The position numbers and the translations under genes are program-made. Under the pieces are notes generated by a model. The model saw only the letters and a list, made by a program, of their open reading frames with translations, made no database searches and was not told the DNA's origin. From Mimachlamys varia (taxonomy: Eukaryota > Mollusca > Bivalvia > Pectinida > Pectinidae), in contig OX392541.1 in the NCBI GenBank assembly GCA_947623455.1, positions 4,788,701 to 4,852,700 of the forward strand: a DNA stretch of 64,000 bases, written 5' to 3'. Below are positions 21,941 through 33,376 of this stretch, one piece after another. Within the stretch, counting starts at the first letter, position 1; each line of letters begins with the position of its first letter.

Positions 21941-22089
21941 ACTAATAATAAACGTTTACATTGCGCTCCATATAATTTGTAAAATTCCTCTAAAGCGATT
22001 CACAACATGTGGATAATAGTATAACTTGTAAATGGAATGCACAATTAAAGAGAGTCTTACAGTCACCATCATTCATTAAGCTAAAATAT

Positions 22090-23385
22090 AACAAGAAGCC
22101 CAGAGGGCATGTATCGCTCATCTGGATAAATTGGTATCAAGGTAATCATGTTAATTTTTTTTCTAAAAAAAATTATCCGTGAAGTATATCTGTTTAAATT
22201 AAAGATAGCTTAATGATAGGTCAACTCACTGTTTTCAAGCTCAACTGAGAACCAAGGTCCCTAGGGCTGGGCTAGACCTTTACATCAATGATAATATCAT
22301 GATTGTGTTTGTTTCTGTATAGTTTTGGTGTGGTATATCTGCAAGGGCGTGGCAGACCCTAATGTCAAATATAATATCATGTTTGTGATCATCTTTTTAA
22401 ACTCATTAATTGTATACATAGTTTTGGAGTGGGGATCTCAACAGTTTAAAAGTTATGACTAAAGAGTCAAGTTAGTAAGGGCGTGGCTGGCCGTTGGGTC
22501 AAATCTTAAATCATATTTGTGATGTTCTTTTTATGCAAAGCAATTTGTCGTTTTAGGGTGGGAATCTCAACCGTTTAAAAGTAATATCAATATTGCAAAA
22601 TGGTCCCCCCTTCAGCCCAATCTTTTGTATAAATTTGAATCCCAGCGACTATATGAATGTTTCACATTGCTTAGATCCAGAGAAGAAGTCGTTAATATGA
22701 ATACCTTTATAGCCAAATGGACCCCTTTTGGCCCCAACCCTCAAGCCCCATTATTTGTATGAATTTGAATCCCAGTAAAATATGGCTGCTACCACTAAAA
22801 TATGAATGTTTCATATTGCTTAGATCCAGAGAAGAAGTCAATCGTTGATATGAATATAGCCAAATGGACCCCTTTTGGCCCCACCCCTCAGGCCCCTGGG
22901 GGGTCAGCCACATCATTTGTATATATTTGAATCCCAGCCACTTAGGGATGCTACCACTAAAATATGAATGTTTCACATTGCTTAGATCCAGAGAGGAGTC
23001 GTTAATATGGATATAGCCAAATGACCCCCTATTGGCCCCGCCCCTCAGGCCCCTGGGGTGGGGGGTCAGCGCCATCATTTGTATAAATTTGAATCCCAGC
23101 CACCTAGGGATGCAACCACTGAAATATGAATGTTTCACATTGCTTAGATCCAGAAAAGATATCGTTAATATGAATATCGCTAAATAGACCCCTTTGGCCC
23201 CGCCCCTCGGGGGTCAGCTTCATCATTTGTATAAATTTAAATCCCAGCCACTTAGGGATGCTTCCTACCAAATTTGATTAAATTCCAATCAGTGGTTGAC
23301 GGACGGACGGACGACGGACGCCACGGTATGGCATAGTTATAAGCTCACCTTGGTCCTTTGGACCATGTGAGCTCATAACAGTGAT
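22090..23385 (+). repeat. Dispersed modular repeat, copy 2 (about 1.3 kb)
   Basis: Head AACAAGAAGCCCAGAGGGCA followed by TCGCTCATCTGG. The middle holds 'GGGATCTCAACAGTTTAAAAG' blocks and then four imperfect units of about 160-168 bp, each with CCCCTTTTGGCCCC, ATTTGAATCCCAGCCACTTA and GAATGTTTCACATTGCTTAG. The tail is GGTTGACGGACGGACGGACG, then ATAAGCTCACCTTGGTCCTT and TGGACCATGTGAGCT, a small palindrome. The roughly 55-codon repetitive minus-strand frame over the units is an artefact of the tandem structure. Confidence 0.8.
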
Positions 23386-23484
23386 GTGTATATAAATACG
23401 TAATTAAAACTCCGTATAAACATGTCTGTGTAGAGAGCCTAAAATGCAGACGAACAAAGGTGCATCTTTATGTTTTCTTGAATT

Positions 23485-24130
23485 TTGCAGTATTCGTTTT
23501 TTCTGATGGGGGTATTGTTAAAGACACAGCAAACTCCTCTACATCAGCTGCTTACCTCGATCTCTACTTAAACTACGACCAACATGGACAGCTTACTACT
23601 AAGCTATACGACACTTGTGACGATTTCAATTTTCCGATCGTGAACGTTCTATTTCTTGAAAGTAACATCCCTGCTCCCCAACCTATGGCGTTTACATGAC
23701 ACAGTTGATTCGTTATTCTAGGGGCTTGCTCTAAATATCGATATTTTTGTGATCAATGTCGACTGCTGACAAACTAACAACACAATGATTCGAGAGATGC
23801 ATGTTGATTAGAACTACGTGTATGGGCAAGTTTTATGGTCGCCATCTTTGTCTCATTGAGAAATATTCTGTATCTTTAAGTGACATGAAGATGGACGTTT
23901 TTGAGTATGCTCATTAGTGTGTTTACTTGTGATTGACAATACCGACTCGGATGTCATTCTGTGGACTCGATGTTTACTTGGATATGACCAAGATTTATAT
24001 GGCGGGTGTCGTCAATGAAGCAGAAGACGCTAACTCTTCTGGAACACTTGGTCTTATTCTTCTTATTCTCTTTTACTTTTCAATGGTCTTCATGTAAATC
24101 TTTCTTTTGTTATTATTTTGCTCCTAGTTT
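23485..24130 (+). pseudogene. Penelope-like element C-terminal fragment, opposite orientation
   Basis: The plus strand encodes KDTANSSTSAAYLDLYLNYD, KLYDTCDDFNFPIVN and, after a frameshift near 23680, TYGVYMTQLIRYSR. This is the region downstream of the RT catalytic core in Penelope-like elements. It then runs into the same 3' non-coding sequence as the copy at 20.8-21.2 kb, but inverted relative to it. From about 24140 short sequence in the other orientation follows (CATCTTCACATCGCACAAAG...GAGACAAAGAC), so the junction is itself rearranged. Confidence 0.78.
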
Positions 24131-24134
24131 TATT

Positions 24135-24200
24135 GGTTTTGACTTCGACGTCCATCTTCACATCGCACAAAGATATAAAATATTTCTGAATGAGACAAAG
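24135..24200 (-). repeat. Short Penelope-like fragment, inverted again
   Basis: GACGTCCATCTTCACATCGC...AAGATATAAAATATTTCTGA parallels 21020-21070 (CGTCAATCTTCATATTACAC...AGAGTATTTCTCGATGAGAT), so orientation flips relative to the fragment on its left. Confidence 0.55.
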
Positions 24201-24775
24201 ACTAGACTTGCACATAGTTCTGATCGGCATTTCTCCATTCACAAAGTAACCATGACAGCTTTCTACCATGGGTAAACATCTTACCCGTCCCTCTGTCTAC
24301 CTGTAGTATAAGAGTACATTTGGACGAAATGTCGCGCTATGTTTTTGACAGCTGATCATGACTTCTCTAACTCGCTCTATTGTGGGTAGTGAGCTGATTT
24401 CAGCGGTCAGAATACCGACACTCGGCTATTGTACTCTTTGCTTGACAAAGGAAACAGGCGTTTTCGAAAGCTCGCTAATTAAGTTTTCAATTCCTGTTTG
24501 TGTACATAACAAACTCAGTATATATCATTCATACCAAACTGATGAATCTTATACCTAAAATCGTAATACAATCTGTTACGAGTCATTTACTGATCTTCAA
24601 CTAATTTGTTGGCACCTCAAATGTTGCTAAAGATTCCTTGGTTTATATTGAATTCAGTAAATATTTAAAGTATTAGCTGTACGTTTCACGAACTATGTTA
24701 AATAGGGAAATGATCTGAAGTGTGAAGAAAGACTCAAATTTAATTGATAAATGACTGCATAGAACTGTATTTCGC
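24201..24775. other. Unannotated intergenic sequence
   Basis: No exon, RNA gene or clear repeat was seen. Confidence 0.4.
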
Positions 24776-24779
24776 ATGT

Positions 24780-25090
24780 TGTATTGGTAATGGTGGTTTG
24801 GTCGTGCGGATAAAAATATGGCCTTCCACACAGGTGGTCAAGGTTCAATCTAAAAATGTCATCGTACGCACTGAATATTCAGAGAAAGTCTGTTTTTCCT
24901 ACCCACACAACTCAGGTTAGGTATAAAATAATCTTGGACGGATGTTTCGGTATCTGTGTTGCAGCATTCAAGTGATGTGGAAATATATATAAGACCGTTG
25001 GAAGCTCGGTCCTTCTTCCAATAGAACACAACATATCTTCAGCATGCATACACAAAAAGGGAGATATGAGCTAGGTGGCATTGGACTAGC
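24780..25090 (+). repeat. Dispersed repeat shared with 51.64-51.90 kb
   Basis: Shared blocks, in order: ATATTCAGAGAAAG, CCCACACAACTC, GTAGCATTCAAGTGA (here GCAGCATTCAAGTGA), GTTGGAAGC, ACACAACA and GGGAGATAT. The copies are clearly diverged but keep order and orientation. Confidence 0.6.
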
Positions 25091-26085
25091 AGTTAAGAGT
25101 CTGATAAGTAAGTTCCTACAAGATCCTCCGAATTGTATACGTTAACATATATATGTACCGTAAAGCGCTCCAGAGTAGCTTAATAATATGTTTGCTAGAT
25201 AGGGCACTTGATCATATGTTTTATATCTTAACGATTTCCGCCGACGTGTCGAAGGTATAGAGAAATAGTAGTCACAGAGTACTTGAAATCTACCACATAC
25301 AAAATGTCAATTTGTACAAGCTCTTGGATTCTTCTGATGGGATTTTTTTATTATTTACCAACGAATGTTTGGTCAAATTAATAAGTAGAAATGAATAACA
25401 AAGACCACATACCAATTTCATAAATATAAATGTTATTATTTGTCAACAAACAGAAATAGTTGTTAGAGCACAACTATTCAAATATAACAATCTCAACATT
25501 TCTCTTTCACACAGTCTCACACTATAACATTACGTTCGTCCGAAAATCGTATAAAAGATGACGTAGCACACACCTATGTTACACCTTTTAAATTTAATAA
25601 TAGATACAGTTTATGCCGAAAAAAAAATAATTAAACGGCATCATACAGCTATTAAACTGCACCATATAGCTGTTTCGTCCTCCTAGAACTCTTTAGTGGT
25701 GCTAGGAGCCAAAAGGTGGGAATCCAAAATTTATGAATTTAGAAGTAAAATTAAACTAATAACTCTGTATAATTCATATCGTGTACAACGAAAATGTGTA
25801 TATTATTATATAAATTAGGAAATAATATAAGTCTCGGTGCATCCTTGATAATAATAGTTAACAGATTAACTGAGCTGTATGGTATTGAAAATTAACTCGG
25901 CACTAACAGTAAATATAGGCATTAACACGAAGAGCTAATTCTGCAAACAGCTATGACGATTTGGTTCTAGGGTTCTAGGTAAAATTGACTATAAAAACTA
26001 ATCTGATGGGCTACCCGTGATAACAAAGGATAGTAAGGTAAGTAGGATAGTAATTACCACAAGTTACTTAATGTAAGCAGTAGCA
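25091..26085. other. Unannotated intergenic sequence
   Basis: AT-rich, with a short local duplication 'CATACAGCTATTAAACTGCACCATATAGCTG'. No exon or RNA gene was recognised. Confidence 0.4.
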
Positions 26086-26086
26086 C

Positions 26087-26229
26087 GTGCGCTCGAATTT
26101 GGACCCCGCCCCCTCTACTCACCAATTACTCCTATAACATAGTCTGGACCCCGCCCACTTTACTCGCCAATTACTCCTATAACAGTAATTGGTGAGTAAA
26201 GGGGATGGGGTCCAGATTCGAGCGCCTGT
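26087..26229. mobile_element. Foldback element with internal duplication, about 140 bp
   Basis: GCGCTCGAATTTGGACCCCG at the left pairs with GGGGTCCAGATTCGAGCGC at the right. The CACCAATTACTCCTATAACA block occurs twice in direct order and a third time inverted (AGTAATTGGTGAGTAAAG). Confidence 0.75.
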
Positions 26230-26399
26230 TGTGTAAGTAGACCTATTATTTAACTATTTGAGTATTAAAGGACATATGGTAACAACGAGCATTATATAGA
26301 GAGCGAAGAAAGCGAACTATCATGTCTTGTATAAGTTCAGTAACTAGTGAAAACAGCAGTTGAAATCCAAAGTACATTGTATATTCACTTCCTCTAGCA

Positions 26400-27080
26400 C
26401 CTTGTAGTCTGTGGCAAGAATCCAAATTTTACAGTTTGATTCCATCTTTCTCCAAGGATGATTGACAGTTAATGTGACAAACTACGAATGATTTTCAATT
26501 TAAAATGGACAAAAATATACCTAAAAGTGCTTATTACCCTATATAAACTATAGTAAACTTTACCCACTCCCCAAGGTGGAATGGATAGTCTAAGGGTACT
26601 TAAATTTACAAAATGCATAAAGCCCCTGATGATCTTTCTATTGACGTAGAGAAATAGATTGTGTTACCTCTTAGTCCGGTGAACAATAATTTTGAAATTG
26701 TGTATATTTTGCTATTTCGAATTTCCCAAACCAGAGGTTGAGGCAGGAATCAAAAGTTTACAGTTTGATAAAATTCTTTTCCAAGGATAGTCCCAGGGGT
26801 ACTGAAATTTACAAATTAACCAAAGCCCCTAACCCTAACCTCCGAGTCCAGAGAAGATGATTTTTGAAATTTAGTATAATTTTCCCTTTGGGGTCCCGTC
26901 CTGGCCCCTAGGGAAGGGGCAGGAATCCCAATTTTACAAACATGTATCCTCATCAACTAAGGATCGTTTTGGCTAAATTTGAATAGATTCCATCCACTTG
27001 GTCTGGAGAAGAAGTCGAAAATGTAAAACGTTTACGCATGACGACAGACGGAGGTAATTGGAATAGGTCATTTGGAATCT
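26400..27080 (+). repeat. Dispersed modular repeat, copy 3
   Basis: Repeated 'AGAATCCAAATTTTACAGTTTGAT' / 'GGAATCAAAAGTTTACAGTTTGAT' / 'GGAATCCCAATTTTACAA' blocks, with GGGGTCCCGTCCTGGCCCCT near 26890. It is closed by ACGACAGACGGAGGTAATTG and TAGGTCATTTGGA at 27040-27075, a degenerate version of the GACGGA tail. Confidence 0.55.
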
Positions 27081-27222
27081 TAAAACTCGATCTATAATCA
27101 ATTCAGAATGCGGCTGAGCTGGAATTGATTCTAAATTTACTAAACGACTGAAATACGGAACGACCTGCATTGACATAGTTGACAATAGAAATAATTCAAG
27201 CACAGGCACTAGCCTCGTCTAT

Positions 27223-27250
27223 CCAACACCTATAGTATAGTATAGGTGTT
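27223..27250. repeat. Short palindrome
   Basis: CAACACCTATA and TATAGGTGTTG flank a 6-bp centre, giving an 11-bp perfect stem. Confidence 0.7.
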
Positions 27251-27395
27251 GACTCGTCGTGAGGGTATCACAATAAATTTCTGTGAAAATCATCTATAAT
27301 TTGTAACAAAAATACTATTGAAATGATTACAAAATGGACAAAAAATATGATCTTCAAAAACTTGAATAAAAATGTATTGACCTTTCTAGTTGATA

Positions 27396-27594
27396 TTACG
27401 AATCAATCAAAATTTGACATGTCTTAACTTTCTCGCCAGCGTCTTTGAGGACATTTTTTGTTTTTTGAAAACTTTTGTTTGCTGCTTTCATATTGATTTG
27501 GACATAGACTTGTTGAAGTACCTCCACACACCGCCATTTTAAGACGTCGGCAGCATGATTTGACCCTTCTTTCTTCAAAAGTCGCTTTGATGGT
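27396..27594 (-). CDS. Candidate 3' exon of minus-strand gene (helical, unknown function)
   Basis: Minus-strand frame RLLKKEGSNHAADVLKWR, CVEVLQQVYVQINMK, SFQKTKNVLKDAGEK, ending QILIDS and TAA at 27396-27398. It is rich in heptad-like hydrophobic spacing and looks alpha-helical. The strongest-looking acceptor (CTTATCAG, exon from 27594) gives the wrong phase for the exon before it; an AG ten bases further in (exon from 27584, starting CGA CTT) fits phase 0. A GAGAAA|GTTAAG near the end could be a donor, in which case the stop is not used. Exon limits are therefore uncertain. Confidence 0.45.
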
Positions 27595-28264
27595 CTGATA
27601 AGTCGGTGGTTCTGGAGGAAAAAATGCGATCCAATGGTTTAAGAATTCTGTGAATGCTATAAACAATAGTGTTTGAAAAGCTGATAGGACGTACATCGAG
27701 CACCTGTATACATATATATGGTATCATGATCAATAAGTTGGAATGTTAGGTTTACCGAAAACTGGGCAGATTATTTCGAATACATGCCTGGTCTAACATT
27801 AGGAAATAGTACAAGTCAAAAACTTTCAATTAAGTAAATATTTACACTTCTACAGAGTAAAATTTGTCTGGATAAGAAAATGGTGAAATTATCTTAACGT
27901 ATGATTACTACAGGAAAAAATAATTATGAGGATGTTTGAATCATTCAAGATATAAGGGATTTATGGAGCACGTGAAGCTTATCCGTTAAATGTCGCTGAC
28001 AAAGTGTTTCGTTTAAAAGAATGAAGGGAATCTATTCCAGGACTTTCATGAAAGTCAAAAGTGGTTACATAGAAAAATATCAACGTTTTATTTTTTTTTA
28101 TTAAAAAAGTATCAACCCGCAACGAGAAATGAAATCACCAAAGAGTCTGACAGACAGACAGACATTTAAAAGGTTCCTGAATCAATCATTACAGATTTAT
28201 TCTTTGTACAAAATATTCATTATGAAACTTAAAAACTCCAACCATTGCATTATTTCAATCTTAC

Positions 28265-28363
28265 CTTGATTTGTTCCCCTACCATAGTCAACATGACCTG
28301 TGTGTGTTCGTCCCAGTCATCGCCGTTACTAACTAAAGCAGACTTGGCCTCTCCTTCTACCGT
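28265..28363 (-). CDS. Internal exon of minus-strand gene (33 codons)
   Basis: Acceptor ...CCATTTAAG and donor AAG|GTAAGA bound 99 bp, phase 0 at both ends. It encodes TVEGEAKSALVSNGDDWDEH and TQVMLTMVGEQIK. The other two frames are closed. No domain recognised. Confidence 0.6.
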
Positions 28364-28476
28364 CTTAAATGGACAATACAAACAATTAACACAAAGATTG
28401 AAATTCAGGTATAATACATGGATCAGGATCTGAATTACCGTCACAATACAAGTTACAAGTTCTGCACTGTTTGAAC

Positions 28477-28566
28477 CTGAGAATTAAATGTGTGATTTTT
28501 TGACACATGCTTGTACAGCTTTTTGTCCGACGCAATACTATGCATTGAATAGGTCCACGATCCATA
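28477..28566 (-). CDS. Candidate internal exon of minus-strand gene (30 codons)
   Basis: Encodes YGSWTYSMHSIASDKKLYKH then VSKNHTFNSQ, bounded by donor CAG|GTTCAA and acceptor GCAGTCAAG. An AG five bases upstream competes, but only the inner AG gives phase 0 matching both neighbours. The donor is weak. Moderate support. Confidence 0.45.
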
Positions 28567-28931
28567 CTTGACTGCAAACAGGTTATAAGAAAAAACTACA
28601 ACTCAATTTCCTGGCTTTTTAACACAATAACCTATGACTAAACTGTTGTATTACATACAAAGAGAGATACATGCAAAACTTTATTATGACTTCTTATAAA
28701 TTGGACATAATTTCACTAAAATAAAAGGAGCACTTCAGGAGAAATAGTTTTTAAAACGTAAGTTCACAAAAAATATAAAACTGATTCGGAATTCAGTTGC
28801 ATTGGGAAACAATGCCAATGTTCGTAAACCGTTAATAATGCAAATCATACTTAACATCTAACAGCTAACTTACTAAATTAAGGTTGCAATTACTGAATAA
28901 AAGTTACCTGTGCATCTGTAAACATACTTAC

Positions 28932-29048
28932 CTGGTCTACTTTCATGAGTATGTCTGGTATCTCGGCAATCATCATCTTGTGAGTTTCTGACAAATGTAT
29001 GAATTCGTAGATCAGCTGGCGGACGTATAACTGTGTACTCACAATTGC
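28932..29048 (-). CDS. Internal exon of minus-strand gene (39 codons)
   Basis: Good acceptor (TTTGCAACATTCAG) and perfect donor CAG|GTAAGT bound 117 bp in phase 0. It encodes AIVSTQLYVRQLIYEFIHLS and ETHKMMIAEIPDILMKVDQ, predicted alpha-helical. An alternative donor 33 bp downstream (CACAG|GTAACT) keeps the frame (VSMFTDAQ added) and may be used alternatively. It fits, in phase, either after the 13-codon ATG exon at 33.4 kb or after the FYVE-gene exon at 48.1 kb. Confidence 0.68.
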
Positions 29049-29059
29049 CTGAATGTTGC

Positions 29060-29890
29060 AAAGAAAATGTGTATCAATATACGCTGTTCGTTTTACATGT
29101 CCAGTAGTTATTGAGTGACTGATTGTCAGCTAAAAGACATGAACTATAGATCATCAGAACCTGGCTAGTGAGCACCTAAAGACAGGCTACATAAACACTC
29201 TTGTATCTGTTTACTGTATTGTATAAGTAAATGAAAAATCGTTTTTATAATGAAGCTTTCAGCCAAGCAGGATTTAACCAACAGAATGTTGTGTATAGAT
29301 TATTTTAGAGTGGTCACGCGAGTAAAAACGTCAATTCACGTTTGACAACCTCAAACCCAACTGATTCATTCTAGACGACAAGCAATTATTAACTGAGAGG
29401 GGACCATTGCATATACAGTGGTAGAAAGATGTCATGATAAGACAACACATCTAGCACACATAATGGGCGTTATTTCAGATACAATTGAGACACAAGAGGT
29501 ACAGTAATCTCATAAAGATCGACAAAATGTTTGATTGTAGGACTACAGCTCACACGTTTATAACAATTGTTCTATCATTCCTCTGTCAAAACAATTTTAT
29601 GAGCCATAGCAACATTGAAACACACTGCCGTGACCCAAACCCCTGACCACAGCTTAACCTAGATAAAGTATTAAACTTCAAACTTGTATTTGCATTATGC
29701 TACCCATAACAATAAATACGAGACAGTAGCCTATGCGGTTGGTCACTGGTATATTTTGGGACAACGGTGCATTATGGGATTGGTATTTCCACAACTGTTC
29801 TAGTTAGCTGGGAAAAGTGGACGCCTTGGTCTGCCAAAAGTGTACCAAGTTTGTCAAGGAAAAGCATCTGGCTGTAAAAAAAACTGCCTG
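29060..29890. other. Intron sequence, nothing recognised
   Basis: Unique AT-rich DNA in the putative first intron of the minus-strand gene. No repeats or exons seen. Confidence 0.4.
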
Positions 29891-29894
29891 ACCC

Positions 29895-30865
29895 GATCCG
29901 TTCAATTCGGAGCTGCGCACTGGCTGCCCTTGGGGCTCCTGTAAGCTGACGACCTTGCCACTGTCGACACCTCACTGGAGGCACTAGTTGACAGAATCAT
30001 CACCTGGAAGGCGGACATGGAAGCAAATGGTCTAAGAGTGAACACGGGAAAGACCAAATTAATGATGGCTGGTCCAAACCGGAACTCCATGAAAAGATCA
30101 GGAAAGCAACCTTGTTCGGTATGCCTAAGAGGATCAGGAAGAAAATTATCTTCTGCACCAATGGCTCTTGCTGGGTCAACGAGAACTGTAGCGGAATCAA
30201 AAGTCCATTCAGACCGGACCCACAATACTCATGCCAACACTGTATGGGCACAGCAAGACCAATAGACGGTAGGCCAGTAGGTGAGGTTGAGATTGAAGGT
30301 GGCACACTTGACGTGGTCCTGGACTTCTGTTACCTCGGATATACAATTTCGTCTGTTAGGGGTGTGAGCTTGCAACCATAACTCGTTGCAAGTCAGCCTG
30401 GAAAAGATCAGAGAACTCCTTCCTATCCTCACAAACAGACAACTTCCTGCTGCAACCAGAGGTCAAGTTTACTACAGCTGTGTGAGGAGCGTCATGCTCT
30501 ATGGTTCTGAAACGTGGGTAACATCAGCAAGTACCGTCAAGCACCTTAAATGTAACGACAGAGCCATGATAAGCTGGACCTGCCCGGTCAAGCCTGAAGA
30601 TGATATACTCTTAGAGACTCTTCTATCTAGGCTTAAAATAAGAGACATTGCTGATCAGCACAAGCTGGATCTCGCAAGTCAGATACATGAACGTTGCAGC
30701 ACAGCGGGGACAATGCAGACCAAAGCTTTCTTGAGAGGAACTCGTGAAGGAGTGGAGCTAGAGGAAGACATCGCTCTCGACAGACAGACAGGCCACACCC
30801 TCAACATGAGGATTAATCCATAGCTTGTATAATTAAAACTGGTTGATAATGATGATGATTATGAA
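29895..30865 (+). pseudogene. Non-LTR retrotransposon (LINE) ORF2 3' part, dead copy
   Basis: Plus-strand frames give ADDLATVDTSLEALVDRIIT, WKADMEANGLRVNTGKTKLM and then zinc-knuckle-like CTNGSC-type and C-x2-C sequence. After further shifts come FCYLGYTIS, LPILTNRQLPAATRGQVYYS, SVMLYGSETW, RAMISWTC and VKPEDDILLETLLSRLKI. These are blocks of the RT palm and C-terminal region of invertebrate LINEs. The catalytic Y-A-DD has lost its Tyr to TAA (29942-29944), and frames change near 30110-30140 and 30355-30385. The copy ends in a TGATAATGATGATGATTA simple tail, typical of a LINE 3' end. It lies in an intron, antisense to the host gene. Confidence 0.82.
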
Positions 30866-31437
30866 GACAATTCAGTGAATTACAGTCCCCCACGAAATTT
30901 GACTGCCTCGTCAATTAATGTGAACTCATGACATACCCCCAGCATGAACAACATGGTCAGGACAAATTTTGTCTTTGATGTGGGTCAAAAGTCAAAATGT
31001 AGGTCAGACTGATAATTACGTTTCCAGTTAGGGTAATATGTTGGTACAACTTTGGTCAGTTATAGGCGAGTTACGGGTAAGATATAGGTCAGTTACTTTT
31101 GGTTGGCCACCATTTTGGAAGTATCAACTTTTCCCTTGAGCTTTGCTGACGAAAACAAATGATACAGCGAGATTAAGCATGTCCCATATTAGCAAACATA
31201 GTTTGCGCAGAAAAAAAATAATCTCAGCTTTCTAATATATACGGATAAAGTTGCCCTAGACAGCTGGTCAGTATTAATTAGAATCGAGAGAAAGAAACGT
31301 CTTACACCCCTTTCTCTCTCTCGACTGCTGTATCTTACACACAGGGAATGAGAGAATATGTTCGGAAGTTATAAAATCCTTGTATTTTGAGGCTATAGTT
31401 TTATATGTTTCCTTAGACAAGCAAGAACCAACCAAAA

Positions 31438-33100
31438 CTAGAACACTGATACATCAGAAAGGGCCCCGCAATATGTCTGATACTCCAATGAATATTGGTA
31501 TTTTAGAGTTATAGTACAGTGATGTTAAATTTGTAAGTGTTAGAAAACAATTATAAACAAGTACTAATTGTAACGGCGGACGTTACTATAATGTCCCCCA
31601 AACTACCCCAACAGTCGTAAATTATGCTAATGGAAAAGTGTAATAGTACTGTATATGTGTATATGTGTATGTGCAGAAGCCTCTATTTATTACCATGACA
31701 ACTGATGTTTTCTTAAATGGTACCATTGTGTTTGGCTTCCCTTAATACCCCTATGTACCACTTTTTGCCGAAATCGAACAATATTTAAATTTCGACCAAT
31801 CAGAAACCTGCATTTCGTTATCATGGCAACAGACAGTTTCGAAAGTTAAACCATTGTGTTTGGCTTCCCTCAATACCCCTATGTACCAATTTTCACTGAA
31901 ATCAAACAATATCTTAATTTTGATCAATGAGAAGCCTCCATTTCGTAACCATGGCAACGGACAGTTTTGAAAGGGGTACCTTTGTGTTAGGCTTCCCTCA
32001 ATACCCATATTTACTAATTTTTGCTGAAATCGAACAATATCTAAATTCTGACCAATCAGAAGCCTCCATTTCGTTACCATGGCAACGCACGGTTTCGTGA
32101 GTTGTACCATTATGTTCGGTTTCCCTCAAAACCCATATGTATCAATTTTTGCCGAAATAAAACAATATGTAAGTTGTGACCAATCAGAAGCCTCCATTTC
32201 GTAACCATGGCAAAGGACAGTTTCGAAAGTGGTACCATTGTGTTAGGCTTCCCACAATACCCATATTTACCAATTTTCGCTGAAATCGAACAATATCTAA
32301 ATTCCGACCAATCAGAAGCCTCCATTTCCTTAACATGGCAACGCACGATTGCGTGAGTTGTACCATTGTGTTCGGCTTCCCTCAGGAATGTCTCTAGTCC
32401 AAACATGATCAATGTGGGAGCCGCTGCGATGTGTCGGTACAGTTGTAATTTGAGTAAATCTGGCACTCTCAAGGCTAAAATCCAAAAGGGTCGATTACCT
32501 GGCATTTTGTAGCCTATCCAGGATAACCTTGACCGTTGACCTTTGAACTTGTGACCTTGAACTATGAGTTTGATCATTGTCAGTTAACTCTTGGTTTATT
32601 TGTTCACTACTTTGCATAATCGATTAGTGAACAGTTAAAAACAGCAAAGATTCAGTATTTTCATGTTAATGTTAAAATCCAATATGGCCGCCTAACAGCC
32701 ATTTTGAATCCGATTTGCATGAAATACTACACATGTGATCTAGGAGGAATGAGGAATCATCAGTTCCAATTTGATACAAATCCTCCATCTCCTGGAAACA
32801 TTTTTGTGCAGAAGAAACAGCAAAGATTCAGTATTTTCATGTTAATGTTAAAATCCAATATGGCCGGCTAACAGCCATTTTGAATCCGATTTGCATGAAA
32901 TACTACATATGTGATCTAGGATGCATGAGGAATCATCAGTTCCAATTTGATACAAATCCTTCATCTCCTGCAAACATTTTTGTGCAGAAGACAAAAAACG
33001 GAGAGACGGACGGACGGACAGACGGATGGACAGATGGACGGACAGACGGACAACCTGATTACTATAGGGCACCCGAATCTCTCGATGCGGGGCCCTAATT
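31438..33100 (+). repeat. Dispersed modular repeat, copy 4 (128-bp and 176-bp units)
   Basis: From 31691 there are six units of 128-129 bp, each with TTTCGTAACCATGGCAAC and TTGTGTTTGGCTTCCCTCAA (CATGGCAAC at 31822, 31950, 32079, 32207 and 32335). They are followed by two copies of a 176-bp unit (CAGCAAAGATTCAGTATTTT at 32642 and 32818). The element closes with AGAGACGGACGGACGGACAG ... and TATAGGGCACCCGAATCTCT. A possible left end is AAGGGCCCCGCAATATGTCT at 31460, whose GGGGCCC echoes the GGGGCCC at the right end. Confidence 0.75.
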
Positions 33101-33376
33101 ACTAAATGCCGAAAGCCGACCGTTTTAAAATCCATTTTGTCTTTTTGATTCATGCCAAACGAATTTGTAAACGTGAAAATTCTAATTAATACCTGTTGAT
33201 GGTAAGATATGATTCTTTGTAATATTGACATATTCAAAACTACAACCACCAAAATATCACAGGTCATAGTTCTCATTTACAAGGCTATAACAAGTTGGAG
33301 TGAAATAGAAGTATAATAGCACACAACAACAGTTAATCGCAAATATTTTTCATAGATGTAGCAAAATAAGCATTAC

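Noticed and set aside
22707..23138. 143-codon minus-strand repetitive protein (KHSYFSG repeats)
   Set aside because: It is the reverse strand of the roughly 160-bp tandem core of a dispersed repeat element; the repeats and shifts follow the DNA unit, not a protein.
31751..32577. Minus-strand 119- and 155-codon frames
   Set aside because: They lie on the 128-bp tandem units of a modular repeat; repeated peptide blocks mirror the DNA period.
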